A stretch of 64,000 nt of DNA from Daphnia carinata. Its lineage: Eukaryota > Arthropoda > Branchiopoda > Diplostraca > Daphniidae. The first letter of the stretch is position 1; each line of letters begins with the position of its first letter. This document shows positions 36,780 through 49,639 of the stretch, in pieces. The stretch spans positions 13,672,638 through 13,736,637 of the forward strand of contig NC_081331.1 of the NCBI RefSeq assembly GCF_022539665.2. Direction: 5' to 3'. Below the pieces are notes generated by a model. It made no database searches, had not been told where the DNA came from, and saw nothing but the letters and a program-made list of their open reading frames with translations. Both the position numbers and the translations under genes were made by a program.

Positions 36780-36985
36780 AAAAATTTAAATTGTTGTCCT
36801 TATTATAGTCCCGTAAACACATATTGTGGATCCAGGGTGGAGCTAGACGCATTTTCTATCTCATGATGTCTGAAGTCTCACCGAATGGAAGGTACTTCCT
36901 ACGACTATGAGAATTTGTTCTGATCGCGATTCGAACGTATACCCTTACGTATTACATTCCTGTGCGATAGCAGTTGGGATACTAC
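36780..36985 (-). mobile_element. tRNA-derived SINE, copy 2
   Basis: A second, more diverged copy in the same orientation, about 120 bp from the first. It shares the B-box region (GTTCGAATCGC), TCGTAGGAAGTACCTTCCAT, GATAGAAAATG, GCTCCACCCTG and AAGGACAACAATTTAAATT. The A-box region is degraded. Confidence 0.6.
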
Positions 36986-37576
36986 CACCTACATTATATT
37001 TGCAGTGCACTTGCAATGGTTACAAGCAAAAGTACAAGCAAATTGGAATGAAATATCTCCTAAAACCTTGTTCGAGGCCCACTAAACATATACGTAAGCC
37101 ATGGACATTGGGTTTTCTTCGCCAACGGACGTTATTCGCTGAGATGTATTATTTCAGAAGGTAAGTTAGAAAATAATTGTTCTGCTTACAGTTTCACCAT
37201 TTCGGAGCAAACACGTGTAGAAGAACTAGTCCCACTTCTTTCTATTACTCTATTCAAGATTTTCTTTCCGCATTTCCCACATCTAAAAATAAATAATAAT
37301 AACTAAGACCCTCTACTTATTTTTTAAAAATCCATCATCTGGATTTCGATGTCTATAGTTGTAATTTCGAGGGACTTCTGTTATCAGGACAATAGTCCTA
37401 CTAATTCGGTCATGCGGTACGCGTCCTTTAGTACTGGAACACTATTGTTAACGATCGCACAGCGAACAAGTTTTTTTAATGGTTAATTTAAAAGCAACCG
37501 GGATTCTACAGCGGCTGGAATAAGATTTACGAACAATCAGATAATTGACGAGGGAAGGAGGGGCTTGTAGCGCTAT

Positions 37577-37618
37577 TATATAAAGTGAATTTTGCATGCC
37601 CCAAGAGTTCAGTCACTC
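37577..37618 (+). promoter_or_regulatory. TATA box and TCAGT initiator of the first Q/N-rich gene
   Basis: TATATAAA at 37577-37584 is followed 34 bp later by the initiator TCAGT at 37609-37613. This spacing fits a focused arthropod promoter. It places transcription start at about 37611, downstream of an ATG at 37596, and so supports the start codon at 37674. The ten bases TCAGTCACTC here recur exactly at 40492-40501, before the second gene of the family. Confidence 0.65.
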
Positions 37619-37673
37619 TGGAACAAAGTTTGTGTTAACGTCCCTGCTCTCACCCTATGATGAGACTAGAGAC

Positions 37674-39792
37674 ATGAAATCATATTCATTGATGTTGCTG
37701 TTCATGATTGCGTGCTGTTCGCTTGCATCTAGCGAAGACACAGTTTCATTCACGGACCTTCACGATAACACATTTTGGCTTAATCCATTTGACAGGCCCC
37801 CAAATGCTTCAGCGTTTCGTAAACTAGAATCTCAGGAAGACGGTCTGGCATTCTACCACCCTGACGATTTGAAATTGTTGCATTCTCGTTGGAATAAGAA
37901 TCAAAACATCATTCCCGAATTGCAAACTTCTAAAGGTCGTCCAATCACGAAATTCGTCGAAGAGCTATTTCCTGGTTTCAAGTTCACTACACCTCGATCT
38001 ACGAAGAAACCTAACCAACCACTTGTTGCAAGTAAGAACAAAAGGAGTGGATCGAGGAAGACGATCGGTAAGTTCTGTAAAAGCTATACGGTATCGTTCA
38101 ATATCGATGTTTACCTTCGCCACCTTTTCTTTATCAAATAGAAGGCAATGGTTCAAAGGAAAAAACTCAATCTTCGAAACCTTTTTGGGGTCCTTCAATC
38201 ATAATTCCATCTGTTCGGCCATGGTTTTACACGACCCAAGCAACAAGGAAGCCTCCGTTCCAATCAAATTTGCCCAGCATAGATATCAGCAGGGAACTTA
38301 CTACATCTGGTAATGAATGGTGCACGTGTCATTAATTCTTTTTAAACTATTGGCGAAATAACCAAACCGAGGAAATTGCTTCCGAAATTTTCAGATTATG
38401 ACGCACACGCCATAGACGGACCTACACGGAAATCGGGTAAGCGTGTTAAAAACGGCCATAAAACTATGAGGCATTGGGTATAATTGTTAATTTTTTTTCA
38501 AATTGGCATTGAACAACTGATGAATTAAACAGAAATCAGTATCCCATTGGAAACACGAGAGCCTTCTGTTCCTTTCTGGGGTATTCCTATTGAGACTTCG
38601 TCTACACGGCCATTGCTCCCTTACTCAAAGATAACGACGGCTGCTATTCCTTCACACATGGAGGAAGAATTTCTTTTCCATTTGTCCAATGAAACTGTGA
38701 ATGGCGACGCCTTCTCAGGTAACATGAATAAACGTTTTGCTGTTCACGGTATCGCAGATTTTACGGCCGCTCATCAACACCCACGATCATATTGTCCTTT
38801 AGGCCCGATTGCTTTGGCACTTCAACAGCCGTACGACCTGCCATACAACCCACCGATTGCAACGGAACGTTTCCGAGATCCGATTCATTTGAAACCTGGC
38901 CCACCATATCAGGACAAACAAGAGGAAAATGATTTTATCGAGCAAAACGCCTGGCAAGCCACTGCTGCAGTTACGGAACCAACGATAGTCGGCAACCCGA
39001 TAGCCACGGAACCGCGTTCGCCGCAGCAACAGCTAGAACCAGACTTGTCAATTCATCAACAGCTCTACCCTGGCTTTGCTCTCAACTCAGATGTTGGCTT
39101 CCTTCCTAAGGAAATTGACAGTAAGATTGTTTAAACATATGACGTTTATGTTTCATTTTGTTGAGTGTGCACTTGTTTTGATTCAAGCCACAGCTTCGGG
39201 CTCTTACCCATCGTCCTATCCGCATGCTATCAAGCCGAAACCTCACATCATCTACCATCACCAACCAGCTCCGCAGCACAACAACTATTATCATCCTCCT
39301 TCTAGATTAACTCACATTGATTTCAGTCCGATTTTCTTAGCCATCGTTCCGATCGCTTTATTCTTGGGAGCAGCAGCAGCATTTGCTTTAGCGTCGGCAG
39401 TGTCATCTAGCTCGGCTGTAGCGACAGCTCAACAACAGCAACAACAGCAAGAAGAAAGCAGCAATAACAATAACAACGATAACAACAACAATAATAACAA
39501 CATTAACACCATTCTCGCTTTGCTGGCGGCTTTCCACGAAGTGAAAAAGAATCACGATGACCATCAAAAAATCGTCATCGTCACTACCACCACCCCAGCA
39601 GCAGACATTGTGGATGTTGCTAAAGAAGCCCCGGTAACGACGGACCTGCCTCTTCCGCAACCATCACCAACAGGGCCGTTCTTCATCAAACTATCGCCAT
39701 CGAGAACCGAGTCTCCGCCTGCACCGTTACAATCATACGGACATTACGAACGCAAGAAAGTTACCTATCACCATATGAATGGGATCACGTAA
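37674..39792 (+). CDS. Q/N-rich single-pass membrane protein, family member 1 (unknown function)
   Basis: Exons: 37674-38067, 38142-38309, 38395-38436, 38533-39120, 39188-39792; 598 aa, all introns phase 1. I do not recognise the family. A signal peptide (MKSYSLMLLFMIACCSLASS) leads into a large Pro-rich ectodomain with FYHPDDLKLL and two copies of a PFWG element: SSKPFWGPSI in exon 2 and PSVPFWGIPI in exon 4. Exon 5 starts with a Pro/His/Tyr-rich part, then the family signature DFSPIFLAIVPIALFLGAAA (transmembrane). A Ser/Ala linker, seven Gln (from about 39430), an Asn-rich tract to about 39508 and an Ile/Val/Thr tail follow. The predicted topology puts the Q/N tract in the cytoplasm. It is closest to member 2, 0.8 kb downstream. 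The Gln and Asn codons are mixed, which argues against simple triplet slippage. Confidence 0.8.
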
Positions 39793-40578
39793 TTGACGCA
39801 TTTTTTAAAACATGATTCGACGTATTTATGAAACGACCTTTCTTTATTTACGACTTTTAACCCTTTAATCAACATACGATAACCTAGAAGGCCACCTGCC
39901 AAATGTAGAAGCGTAATCGTTAATCTGTTGATGAGCTTGTAATCAACAGTTCGTTGATGTGCTTTTGGGGTGATAGTCTGCAGAAAGAACTGTACGGAAT
40001 GCTTCCGGCTAAACCACAACGTTTTAGTTTTCGATATTTATTACCTACACGTGTATCTACTTGTTTCCACCGCAGCCAAAGTCTTGTGACTTCGCATTGG
40101 TTCGGCTCAGCCATGTATTCAATGATCTCCGCGTGCTTTTTACACGCGCTCATTGGAGCAGGCTATGACTTTCTTTTTTATCGTTATAGATTATCCGTCC
40201 CGTTATCCCAGGTTAGCCTAAAAATAACCTTGCTTGAATTTCATTTTATTTTATGCGTTTTTAAAAGGAAGGCTTTTTCAAATACATTTCCGCATAACCT
40301 GATCACTGTGGTATGTGTTTTTCTAGCTACTTTTAGGGCACCAATGACACACAGTGTCTCATAGAATGTCACTTGAGGAGCGGGACTTTGATGTGGCGGC
40401 CAAATATTTACAGAAAAATGCAATACCTGAGAAGGAGGAGCTTGTCCCGCTAGGCTAAACACGATGGGCTATTCGCATATGGTACGTGAAGTCAGTCACT
40501 CAGTCACTCCGAGGAAGTCGGTCTAGCAACAAGTGTTTCTATTTTCTGAAAATTGAAACTGATAATGAGACCGAGAAT

Positions 40579-42407
40579 ATGGAATCCTATTCACTAATTT
40601 TCCTGTCGATGTTAGTGTACTGTTCGCTCATTCTGAATCATCAGGTAATTTCAGTGTCAGCCCGCCGGAATGACAAGCTGTGGTCGAAACCTTTCGACCT
40701 CTTCTCGAGTGCGACGAAATTCCGCAAGCCGGAAATCGAACCGAAAAAAGACTTTGCCTTAATGGCATTTCATCCTGACGATTTGAAAAATATCGAACAG
40801 CCAGTTAGACCTCAGCAATACTGGGAAGATCGGAGCTCAGAGCCCAACCGATTCCAACCTCCGAAGTTCTTCGACAAGCCTTTTCTTGGTGTCAAACTCA
40901 CGACGCCAAGAACGAATCCCTCAACGAAAAAAATTAACAAATCACCTGACACGTCAAATGAAATTCACGTTCAGATTGATGACGTGGCTGATTTGACCAA
41001 CATTTTAGGAAATTCGCAACATTACGAGAACATTGTCCTTTCCATCGACCAGTCGGATTCAAAATCAGGTAAAGTCCGTAACGAGATGTTTCTTGCTTTC
41101 CCGATACAATGCGAAATCATTAAAAGGTAACGCCCCCGAGAAAGACGAATCTCCGAAACCTTTTTGGGGTCCTCCTATTGGAACCCCACCTACACCCAGG
41201 CCAGCACATTACCACAAAGCAACGTCGGTTTCCATCGAAAAGAAAGAAGAAATTCCTGTCCGTCTACCTAATAACGCCGTCAACACACGTCAAAGTATCA
41301 CGCCAGGTAATTTCGGAAACATTTTTCTTGCACCAACAGAACTTCCTGTTCTGACTTTTTTAATTGCTGAAGACCAAAAGAATTTTCATCAATCACTATT
41401 TAATTCAGATCAACGTTTTTTTTTCAGAATATAGACCTCAGTCTTATCATCAGCCCAACAGCCGGCTTACGACACCTGAACGGCTCCAGGAGAACCTTGT
41501 CCACATGCAATCCGGGCCACCGTATTACGAGAAAGTGCGAGAAAATGATCCGTTCGATCAAAGTTTCTGGCATCGAGTTCCAGTCACGGAACCGACAGTC
41601 TTCCCTAATCCGATTTCTCCGCAATCGTATTTTCACCAAAAACAGTTGGAAGATGAAATTGCAAACACCAAGGCACAGCTTTACTCCGGCGGAGCCCCGA
41701 ATCCCATCATTATTCACAAGGAAATCGATTGTAAGAGAACATTCTAATTTTCATTATAACAATATGAATTCTAATACATTTTTTTTTCAGCTGTGGCATT
41801 GCCCTCGTATCCATCGCCCTATTACCCGCCTTCACCCCCAGAACATCACGTTGTGTATCACCATCCCGCTCCTGCACAACATACTTACCATCACGCACCG
41901 TCTGGGTTTGCTCAAGTGGATTTCAGCCCGATTTTTTTGGCCATCGTCCCGATCGCATTGTTCTTGGGTGCAGCCGCGGCTTTTGCTTTAGCGACGGCCA
42001 CCACTTCCAGCTCTGCAGCTGCGGTTGCCCAGCAACAGCAACAGCAAGAAGAGAGCAGCAACAGCAATAACGCGGCTAACAACAACAACGCCAATAACAA
42101 CAACGCTCTTCTGGCTGCTTTGTTTGCTGCTTTACAGAGCAAACACGATGATCATAAAGACAAGCATAAGATTATCATCATTACTACTACGACGGAAGCC
42201 ACCACTACCATGCCACCACCAACAATGCGATCGCTAGACCCTGTGAAGTTACCTTTAAAAATTCAGACTCCGACATTACCGCCGGATAAACCTCTTTCGG
42301 AAGAAGATGATACTGGCGAAGGATTTGATCAGCCTGGTGGTGGAACTGTTATCGAACCTCTGCTTCTCGAAGAGGAAGAGCCAGAAATATTGACATATGA
42401 CTTATGA
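40579..42407 (+). CDS. Q/N-rich single-pass membrane protein, family member 2
   Basis: Exons: 40579-41068, 41127-41306, 41428-41730, 41791-42407; 529 aa, all introns phase 1. It is a tandem paralogue of member 1. It shares the signal peptide style (MESYSLIFLSMLVYCSL), AFHPDDLKNI, one PFWG element (SPKPFWGPPIGTPP), GPPYYEKVRENDPFDQ and TEPTVFPNPI. The last exon has a Tyr/Pro/His-rich part, then DFSPIFLAIVPIALFLGAAA (transmembrane), a Ser/Ala linker, QQQQQQE, an Asn/Ala-rich tract (about 42058-42105), ALLAALFAAL and a Thr-rich KIIIITTTTEA stretch with an acidic C-terminus. I chose the start by homology to member 1; an in-frame upstream ATG at 40486 precedes the probable initiator at 40492. Function unknown. 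Confidence 0.8.
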
Positions 42408-43733
42408 TTATGTCCTTCAACAACCACCGTTTAAACATTTATAAATGTCCGCATCACTGGAGAGGCTTCAGCTGCAAATCTAATTTATGTATTACAAGGG
42501 CTTTTTTTCGTTGCTGGTGCATTTCATCGCATGCTGTGCTGTATTGGGGGATAATATGCATAACTAACTGTACAGGGGGAGTTTCCTTTCTTTTCAATTT
42601 TCATTGTCAATATTATACTTGTACTTGTAAGACGCACCGCTGTGCGTAAAAACTTGTACAGTTTTCTCTCACGAGCATCCTGCTGCTTCTGCTATACACA
42701 CACGGCTCGTAAACCATTGAGATTTACGATTGTTTTTCTTTCTCGTGGTTGTCAGATGCGTCTAGCGGTCCGCACAGTTAAGTCGACCTTGACAATAAGC
42801 TGCTGGTTGAATATACAGGTAGTAACACGTACACGCAGCCAGCATACAACAGGTACGTAATTGCGCTATTTGACCATCTGTTGTGGCTTTCACGTAAACA
42901 AAACAAAAAAATAAGAAAAGAAAAAAAGCAAACACTTTCTGTGCTTTTCGTTTTGTTTCATCTTCTAGTTGGCGCCTCTTTTGTGAATAAGGAGGAGCAT
43001 TAAGCCTTTGATTACGTAATAATAAGTACCATCACTGGGAAAAATGATGTAGCAAAAGAAAAACATGTTGATTCGGATATAAATGCCCATTATTTTCTTA
43101 TACACTTTTTGAATTTCAATGTGTTAATTGCCCCAAAACAACAGCATTGTAGCAGCCAATGAATTACAGGGCAAACTCCGCTATAGACATTCTTCAAAAG
43201 CCATCGAATAAGGCACATGAAATCGCAGTTGAGGGCCGAATACAACAGCTGGCTGCGCTTGCGGTGTATAGTTGTATCGAATCCATGTACATCCGATGTC
43301 ATCGAATTATTGATGAATACGATTCATCATGATTCATCGAACTTGGTGAAAGGTTGTCTATGAATCGAACATGTTATCACATCTGCGGAATGGGAAACAA
43401 TACCCTAACGAATCCGCCAACCAGACAGCTGTTATACAATGCAACATAGGCGACATAGAGTACGTTTGCAATCATGTCTTATCCAATCAACCGAAAGTGA
43501 GAGTTTCCCACTCTCTTAGTAGTATAAACTGGCTACGCAGATTGCCTAATAACAAGAATTGTATTGTGCTGGCCAATAATCCAGTGACGGCGATACCCTT
43601 CATACACCTTTATCAATTCCCACATAAAATAAATACAAGTACCGCGATTAGAAAATAGAATGTACACATAAATGGACTTTTGTCACTAACAAACATCGCC
43701 ATTATTTCACAACGTCCTATTCATACGATTACG
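42408..43733. other. Intergenic, nothing recognised
   Basis: This is the 3' flank of member 2 (plus) and of member 3 (minus), which converge here. The short open frames at 42404-42860 and 43371-43658 have no recognisable domain or family signature. Confidence 0.5.
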
Positions 43734-44671
43734 TTACGCTAATAACAACGTTTCATTCAACAACATCGGCGGTAATGCACGAAATGAATTATGCCAATTG
43801 AATAAGGAAGCGGGATTTGTAAATACGCTCAATCGTTCGTCTTCATTGGCCCTTCCAGTGGCGTTGATTGTAATGACGAACGTGCCCGTACCAGAAGATA
43901 AAATGATAGCGTTGTTGTTGTTATCGTTATTGTTGTTAGCGTTGTTATTATTGTTGTTGCTATCCTGTTGCTGCTGTTGTTGTTGGCTGAGTGCTGCCGT
44001 AGTGGACGATGATGAAGCCGCGACTGCCTGCGCCACGTAGACGACAGTCGTGAAGAAAAAGAGCAAGAAGAAGGGCAAAATCAAAATTAATATTAAGGGT
44101 TTGAAGAATCCAAAACTGCCAAAGCCAAAGCTATGTTCTTTCGTCGCCGGGTAATAAGGTAAAGGTTGTGCCGCGTAGTAATGGCCTGCACTCGCGCCTC
44201 CGCTGTATCCATAAGTCTTCTTAGGATGACCATGTCTCTCTAGTTGTTGATCTGTTCCTGCTACACTGGCTATTCGAGAGCTAACCGTAGGCTGGAAATT
44301 CGTTTTCAAATAATCTACACCTGAGAGGAACAAAACAAAACACGTACGCCAAATGTAACTACTTGTTTGAATCGCCGTAAATGACAGTCTTTCTAAATTG
44401 AATAAAAGGCTTTACCTGGATACGTGTTCGACTGTTGCACTGGTGTTACAATCGACTTGTACTGATGATACTGTTGATTGTAAAGATACGGTGGGCTTAC
44501 TCTCTTCTCCCACAGGTAGGACGCTCTTCCTTTCTCGGGATTCTTGGTTGTTGTATCCTTGCCAGACTTTGATTTATCCATGTCGATTGAATTCGAATCG
44601 ATGGCAAAGATGAGATGCGCGGCACCAGTCGCAACGGCCAAGAAACCGAGCCAATTGCCGAAAATCTTCAT
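43734..44671 (-). CDS. Q/N-rich single-pass membrane protein, family member 3
   Basis: Two exons, 44671-44416 and 44320-43734; 280 aa, one phase-1 intron. A signal peptide (MKIFGNWLGFLAVATGAAHL) is followed by a short ectodomain rich in Gly, Tyr and His (YGYSGGASAGHYY). The transmembrane segment differs from members 1, 2 and 4: FFKPLILILILPFFLLFFF. The rest of the architecture is the same: SSSSTTAALS linker, seven Gln, a long Asn-rich tract, then a beta-like strand (TGTFVITINATGRANEDERL). The INATGRAN motif recurs in member 5. The opposite strand carries long Leu/Cys frames, which are shadows of the CAA/AAC codons. It is the only family member on the minus strand. Function unknown. Confidence 0.78.
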
Positions 44672-47600
44672 CTGTAAATGATGAACTAGTAGCTTTTCGT
44701 TTGCTTGGGATCTTCTTGCTCGATGACATGCAACTGACTTATCAGCCACTAGCAACTTAGACGACGTGCTACAGCGGAATAAGACAAGCCCAACTAAAAA
44801 CTGCGCGCATCAAACGGTATAGGCCAGTCACATCAGCCGACGATTCGTTCTCTTGGGCTTGCAATGCCCGCCAGGCCAGACCGATGGGCGTCGCAAGTTT
44901 TCTGTTTAAACTACTGACAACAACTGAGAGAGAAAGATAAAAGAATTGTTCCAGGCTTTTTTCTTTGCTGCTAGTGTTGGTGGAATATTACCGCTTGTCC
45001 AATACATTATGTCACGCATCCTAGTGGAAAAAGTGAAGCTAGAAAATACAGGGGACTTTTTACAAGAGTTCAGCGAACCATCACTTAATAGACTATGTGT
45101 CGTAGCTGTATGGATCTTCTTCGCATGTTGCCGTGATGTAACAGCGTTCAACTAGTAAGACGCAAGACGGGACTATAACACTCATCACGCGTGAATAGTT
45201 TTACCATAGTCTTTCTTTCTTTTCAGATCTAATAACGGATGGCGAGGGCTGTGTAATGGTAGCATTGACCTTTCTCTTTACCCGCTTATCATTTCATCAC
45301 GTTGGAATGTTCTCGTTCACCTCTTCGCAATCTGGCGGCAGCGGGTTGTACAGAAATGGGCCGATTCGTTAGTACCCGCAAAATCTCAGCGCGACATTCG
45401 TTAGACTCGAATTACCTAGCCGTGTTTGTCTAGCGTGATTGCAGTTCATCCACATGATCGCAAACTAACAGCCTACTTCTTCTTTCTTATTGTAAATTTT
45501 TGTTAAAAACCAGCACACGTTACTACAAATAAGATACATTGCGAAGCAGTTCAAACATTCATCATATCTACGCATGAAAAATAAGGCAGGGAACTAGCTA
45601 CAATTTGCGGGACAGGTATCAACTGTTATCAATGCAATCTGGGGCGGTCGTATGGTGTTCGTTATCTAGCTCCAACTATTTTTAGCGTGTAAAGTAAGTG
45701 TTTGTGTATTGTTATCAAGCAAGCGGTACGTGTTGCATTATTGAAAAGCAACAAATGTTTTACGAACAATTCAATATAAAATGAAAAGAAACTAACTTTA
45801 GGTGGCGATATTAACAAAGAACCTTTTTGGAAAGGATATTGCACAGAACAACAAACCGTTACGAAAATTTTTTTTGCGACGTAGTGTTTTATTGGCAATA
45901 AACTGAAGCATCGCTTTGTACCACGAGCTGAAATTTAATACGTTCACCTTTACTGCTACTAGTGAGGTTTTTTTTAGTGGACCCCCTAGCTGATATTCTT
46001 TCGCACATTATCTTCCATTTGAAACATCTCTGGGGTTTCCGCTAGTCGCATGTCCTTGACAGATCTGTACACGAGTGGGAAAATGGCGAAATCCTGTAAA
46101 AAAAATAATGAGTGTTAATTTCCTGGGTTATAGAGTCCAGCCGAATTACTTTCAAATTATTTCCGCGAATTCTTTCGTGGTTACTTCCACCTACCCACCA
46201 TAAAAAGAAAGGTAACTCTAATTCTACCTCCATAAGCCGGATAAAATAGCTGCTATTCAAAATTGCACATGCGTATAAATATACAAATTACGTTGTTCAC
46301 TGGCGTATCTTGTATTGTTTGATACACACAGAGTCGGTGTATTTCAACAGTGGGATGCATACCAGCGTGATCGAAGCGCGTCATGTGGTTTCCCTCACTT
46401 TCCGGCATTTGCCTCTGGAGAACTTGATGGAACAGCAAAGAAATGTAGACACAGCTAACAGTCGATCGCCGGCATGATGAATATGTAACGAGCACGAAAA
46501 CAACAAGTCCATTTTATACAGCATTCTTGCACACGTTGGCCAAACTTCATTATTATTCAGCATCAAGCGGCCAAAAACAACAACAGCAGCTGGTGCCATT
46601 AAAACTATAAAACCCCTATAATTCTATAGACATAACTCTTGTTAGCTATAGGATGTTGCGCAATGTAGACGCTCTGCATATAGACGAGTGGAAATGAAAT
46701 GGCTTCACATCACACCATACGTGTATTGAAATAAAAGAAGCATATTTTTCTACTGTTCATTGTATTGTTTCACTGTAAATAAAAATTTTAATGGAATTAA
46801 TGAATTTTTTCAGGAAGATCCAATAGAGGATGACGTGGCCTTTCTCACGGAAGTCGTTTGACAATAGTGGAAATGCCATTTGTTGGTGTATTTGCCTGCT
46901 GATGTCTTCGTGATCATATAGTATCCCGTATAAAGGGGAAGATATAGTCACGCTAGCGTGAAAAAAGTCATCCCACCGGGATGACTCTGTGTTAAACCTG
47001 CAATGCTTCTGTTTATAAAGAAGGGGCATCTTCTCTTCTGAGAATAAATTCACTTTCAAAGAATTTCACGAACATCATTGGCGTCCACTTTAAAGATATT
47101 CATCTCGTCATCTTGGGTGATGTTAGCCATTGTCATAACGGCACAGCGTAGACTACATAAACGAAAACCGTATCGAACAAACGAAGACTTTTGTCCCATC
47201 AAGATAGCAAGAAAACTACCATTTCATTGAAAAATCATATGAATACTGGTATGCTTGATTTGCTAAGTTTTCGCTTTTGCAATGATGGTTACCATGAATA
47301 ACAATGTGTGGGGTCTTTCACCACCGTTGTGCCATAACAACACCGTTTTCTCCAAGTTCCTTAAACTTGTGTTCCGATTAGGGAATTATACACGTGCAGG
47401 GCGCTTGTGCTTTTCCCTCCAATTCCACGAAATCGCTCTGTAATGATCACGAACTCGGGAACGGGAAACAGTTTTGAATAACTCTTGGTTTTAAAACAAT
47501 CGTAAAGGAAAATGATAATTGCGTACCTATATGTTTCGATGCTGAGGAATTCTGGTGGAATGTTCTGAACTAAACGGTGGTCCCGCTGCGACGGGCATAA

Positions 47601-49639
47601 TTTTAGAGAAACTCCACCGGTGGGACCAGACAGATCCCCCGTGACGAAAGACAAACATCACCAACGGCCGCATCTGCGTAAAAGTATATTCCAACGATAG
47701 ACAGAGCATTTTGCGTTGCTTCCGCATTGACGCCAGTTACATGGACAATCGAAGAATTGTTGGTTGTTCCAGATGAAGTCTTTTATCGTCATCCCAACCT
47801 TGACAAAATCTCTTTCCAAGAAATGTGGAATAGAATCCAATTAGTGGCCGGGATTAGAATTGGAAGTTGCCACATCACAAACAGACAATGGTCGGAAGCA
47901 GATGACATCTCGCTTTGTATACGCACTGCGGATAATCTTTGTCAATTCATTTGTCATCTGCACAGCTAGACAGGATGTGTTTTCTATAAAAAAGATTTCA
48001 ATGTTATCAATCATTTTCTATTGCCTAATTCTAAAGGTGAACAAATGTCGTTACATCTGTCTTCCGCTTGCTTATTCATAGCAAAAAAGAAAGAGAGATA
48101 TTTATCTACAAATAAGAGAGAAATTCAAACTTTAATACCAAGCGGTCAGCGTGAGAAAACTTTTAATCATGAATATGCAAATTACGACTTCGTATGTTTT
48201 TTTTTCTTTTTCTACTTTTTAAATATCCAAATATACCATGTAGCACGAAGGCGAACGAAAGACGGTGTTAATGTTTAACAGCGTTGCTGCCTGTCTTTCA
48301 TCATTGATTTATGTCATCCCATCCCAAAGGAAAAAGAAAAAAGAATGGCTGTTTTTTTGTTTATTGTTCATTTTGTATGTCTCTGTGCGTTACACAGGTG
48401 AAGATCCTAGTCATTACCACACGTGATGTCTCACAGAAAGAAAAAAAAACCACGCTGCGTGATGGCAATCGGACACTCGTCCCCACGACTATAACCGGAT
48501 ACAGAGCACCACCAACTGCGTGTGGCCGTCTAGCGGTATCCGGTGGACACCGTGCACAACGACGGAGAAACATAAGTACAAAGAGATGCGTGAGTAAACG
48601 CTTTGTGACGTGGCTTATAAGACACGTCTAGACACGCTGCAATACAGATCGGAAGAAAAACTGGAAATGTATGAGAGTTGGGAACCATTTTTAAACACCA
48701 CAGGATTGTCCATCTGACGTCATTCGTGAATGGCTGTCACGATAAATAACAGACATCACCATGTTCTGTCACCTGAATCTTTTCTTTTTTCCGGGAATAG
48801 ATGGAAAGAGAGCAAAACTAAATTATTTGCACTTTTCCCCTCCGCTTTACCAATTTGTTTTCCTCAATTTGCATGGTAAGTAAAGGCTAATAATATTAAT
48901 GTCTTTCCTTTTATGCATTTCAACTGTCAACAGTTGACATAAGTTTTTGTTTTTAAACAGAGAGCCGGGAAAGACCCTGGCGATTGATGTGAATTCTTTT
49001 ACTTGACTTAACATGTTCGTCGTCCTTTATTAGTTAGCATTTTCAAATTAAGATATCACTCTGACCATTAAAATTGATAGTGAGCGAACGGTAATTAAAA
49101 TGCAACAAGAGGTAATAAAAATTAAAGGCTATCGTTAAAAAAAAAAGGAAGGCGACCGACCCGTTACGAAACACTGTTCGTACTCGTCTAATACACGCGC
49201 AAGGCCACTTTGAAACCGATGAAGCAAGTTCGGCATAGCCAAATTACCACAAAAAGTTTGAGCTTTTTTTTGAAAGTCCGGGTATACAATTTCGGTCTAG
49301 TCTGGGAAAAAGGAGGAGGAGAATATAGCCGAGTATGGAACCTCCTATCTCGAGTTTGCTCAACTCCCCTCCTAGCGTGCTGCTGGATGGCAACGCGTCC
49401 AGAAATGGCCAGTCTTGGCCCGTCCAGGTGGCAAATCAGCAGGATTCGAACTTTTCTATTCGTTCGCTATCACATATAAGCGTAGAATCGTATCAAAGGT
49501 AACGAGAAAAACGTGGCTCTTGTTACTGTCCACCCCAAACTCATTCGTCCGTGTCATGTGATTCGAAGCGAAACTTTGCAGCAAAACAAGAAGACACATC
49601 GAAATCATCAACCAAGTTGCACCTTCATTTCTAGACGAG
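44672..49639. other. Long intergenic stretch inside the Q/N-rich cluster
   Basis: The stretch has no complete gene I can support. Possible channel-like remnants at 46.8-48.0 kb are listed separately. Near 49430-49450 a B-box-like GTTCGAATCC on the minus strand may be a small SINE fragment. The rest is AT-rich with short frames only. Confidence 0.45.
46757..47990 (-). pseudogene. Possible decayed DEG/ENaC (pickpocket-like) channel fragment
   Basis: Minus-strand frames hold fragments that loosely resemble an ENaC ectodomain in order: RPLSVCDVATSNSNPG (like the post-TM1 TICN region), then VGMTIKDFIWNNQQFF with a Cys-rich PCNWRQC, then GPTGGVSLKLCPSQRDH. A stop codon separates the first two, and the third lies in another frame with no clear splice sites. 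No transmembrane segment is evident. The identification is weak and the pieces may be chance. Confidence 0.18.

Noticed and set aside
37596-37676. Upstream ATG at 37596 as the start of Q/N member 1
   Set aside because: It lies before the predicted transcription start at 37611, and the paralogue starts at the position equivalent to 37674 with a clean signal peptide.
38142-41306. PFWG elements as a transposon-derived repeat
   Set aside because: They lie inside exons with phase-1 borders and share only protein-level similarity, which fits exon duplication and not a mobile element.
43798-44040. Leu/Cys-rich frames opposite the Q/N tracts (here and at 39403, 41912, 50036, 52876)
   Set aside because: They are complements of CAA/CAG and AAC/AAT codons in real genes, so they are shadows.
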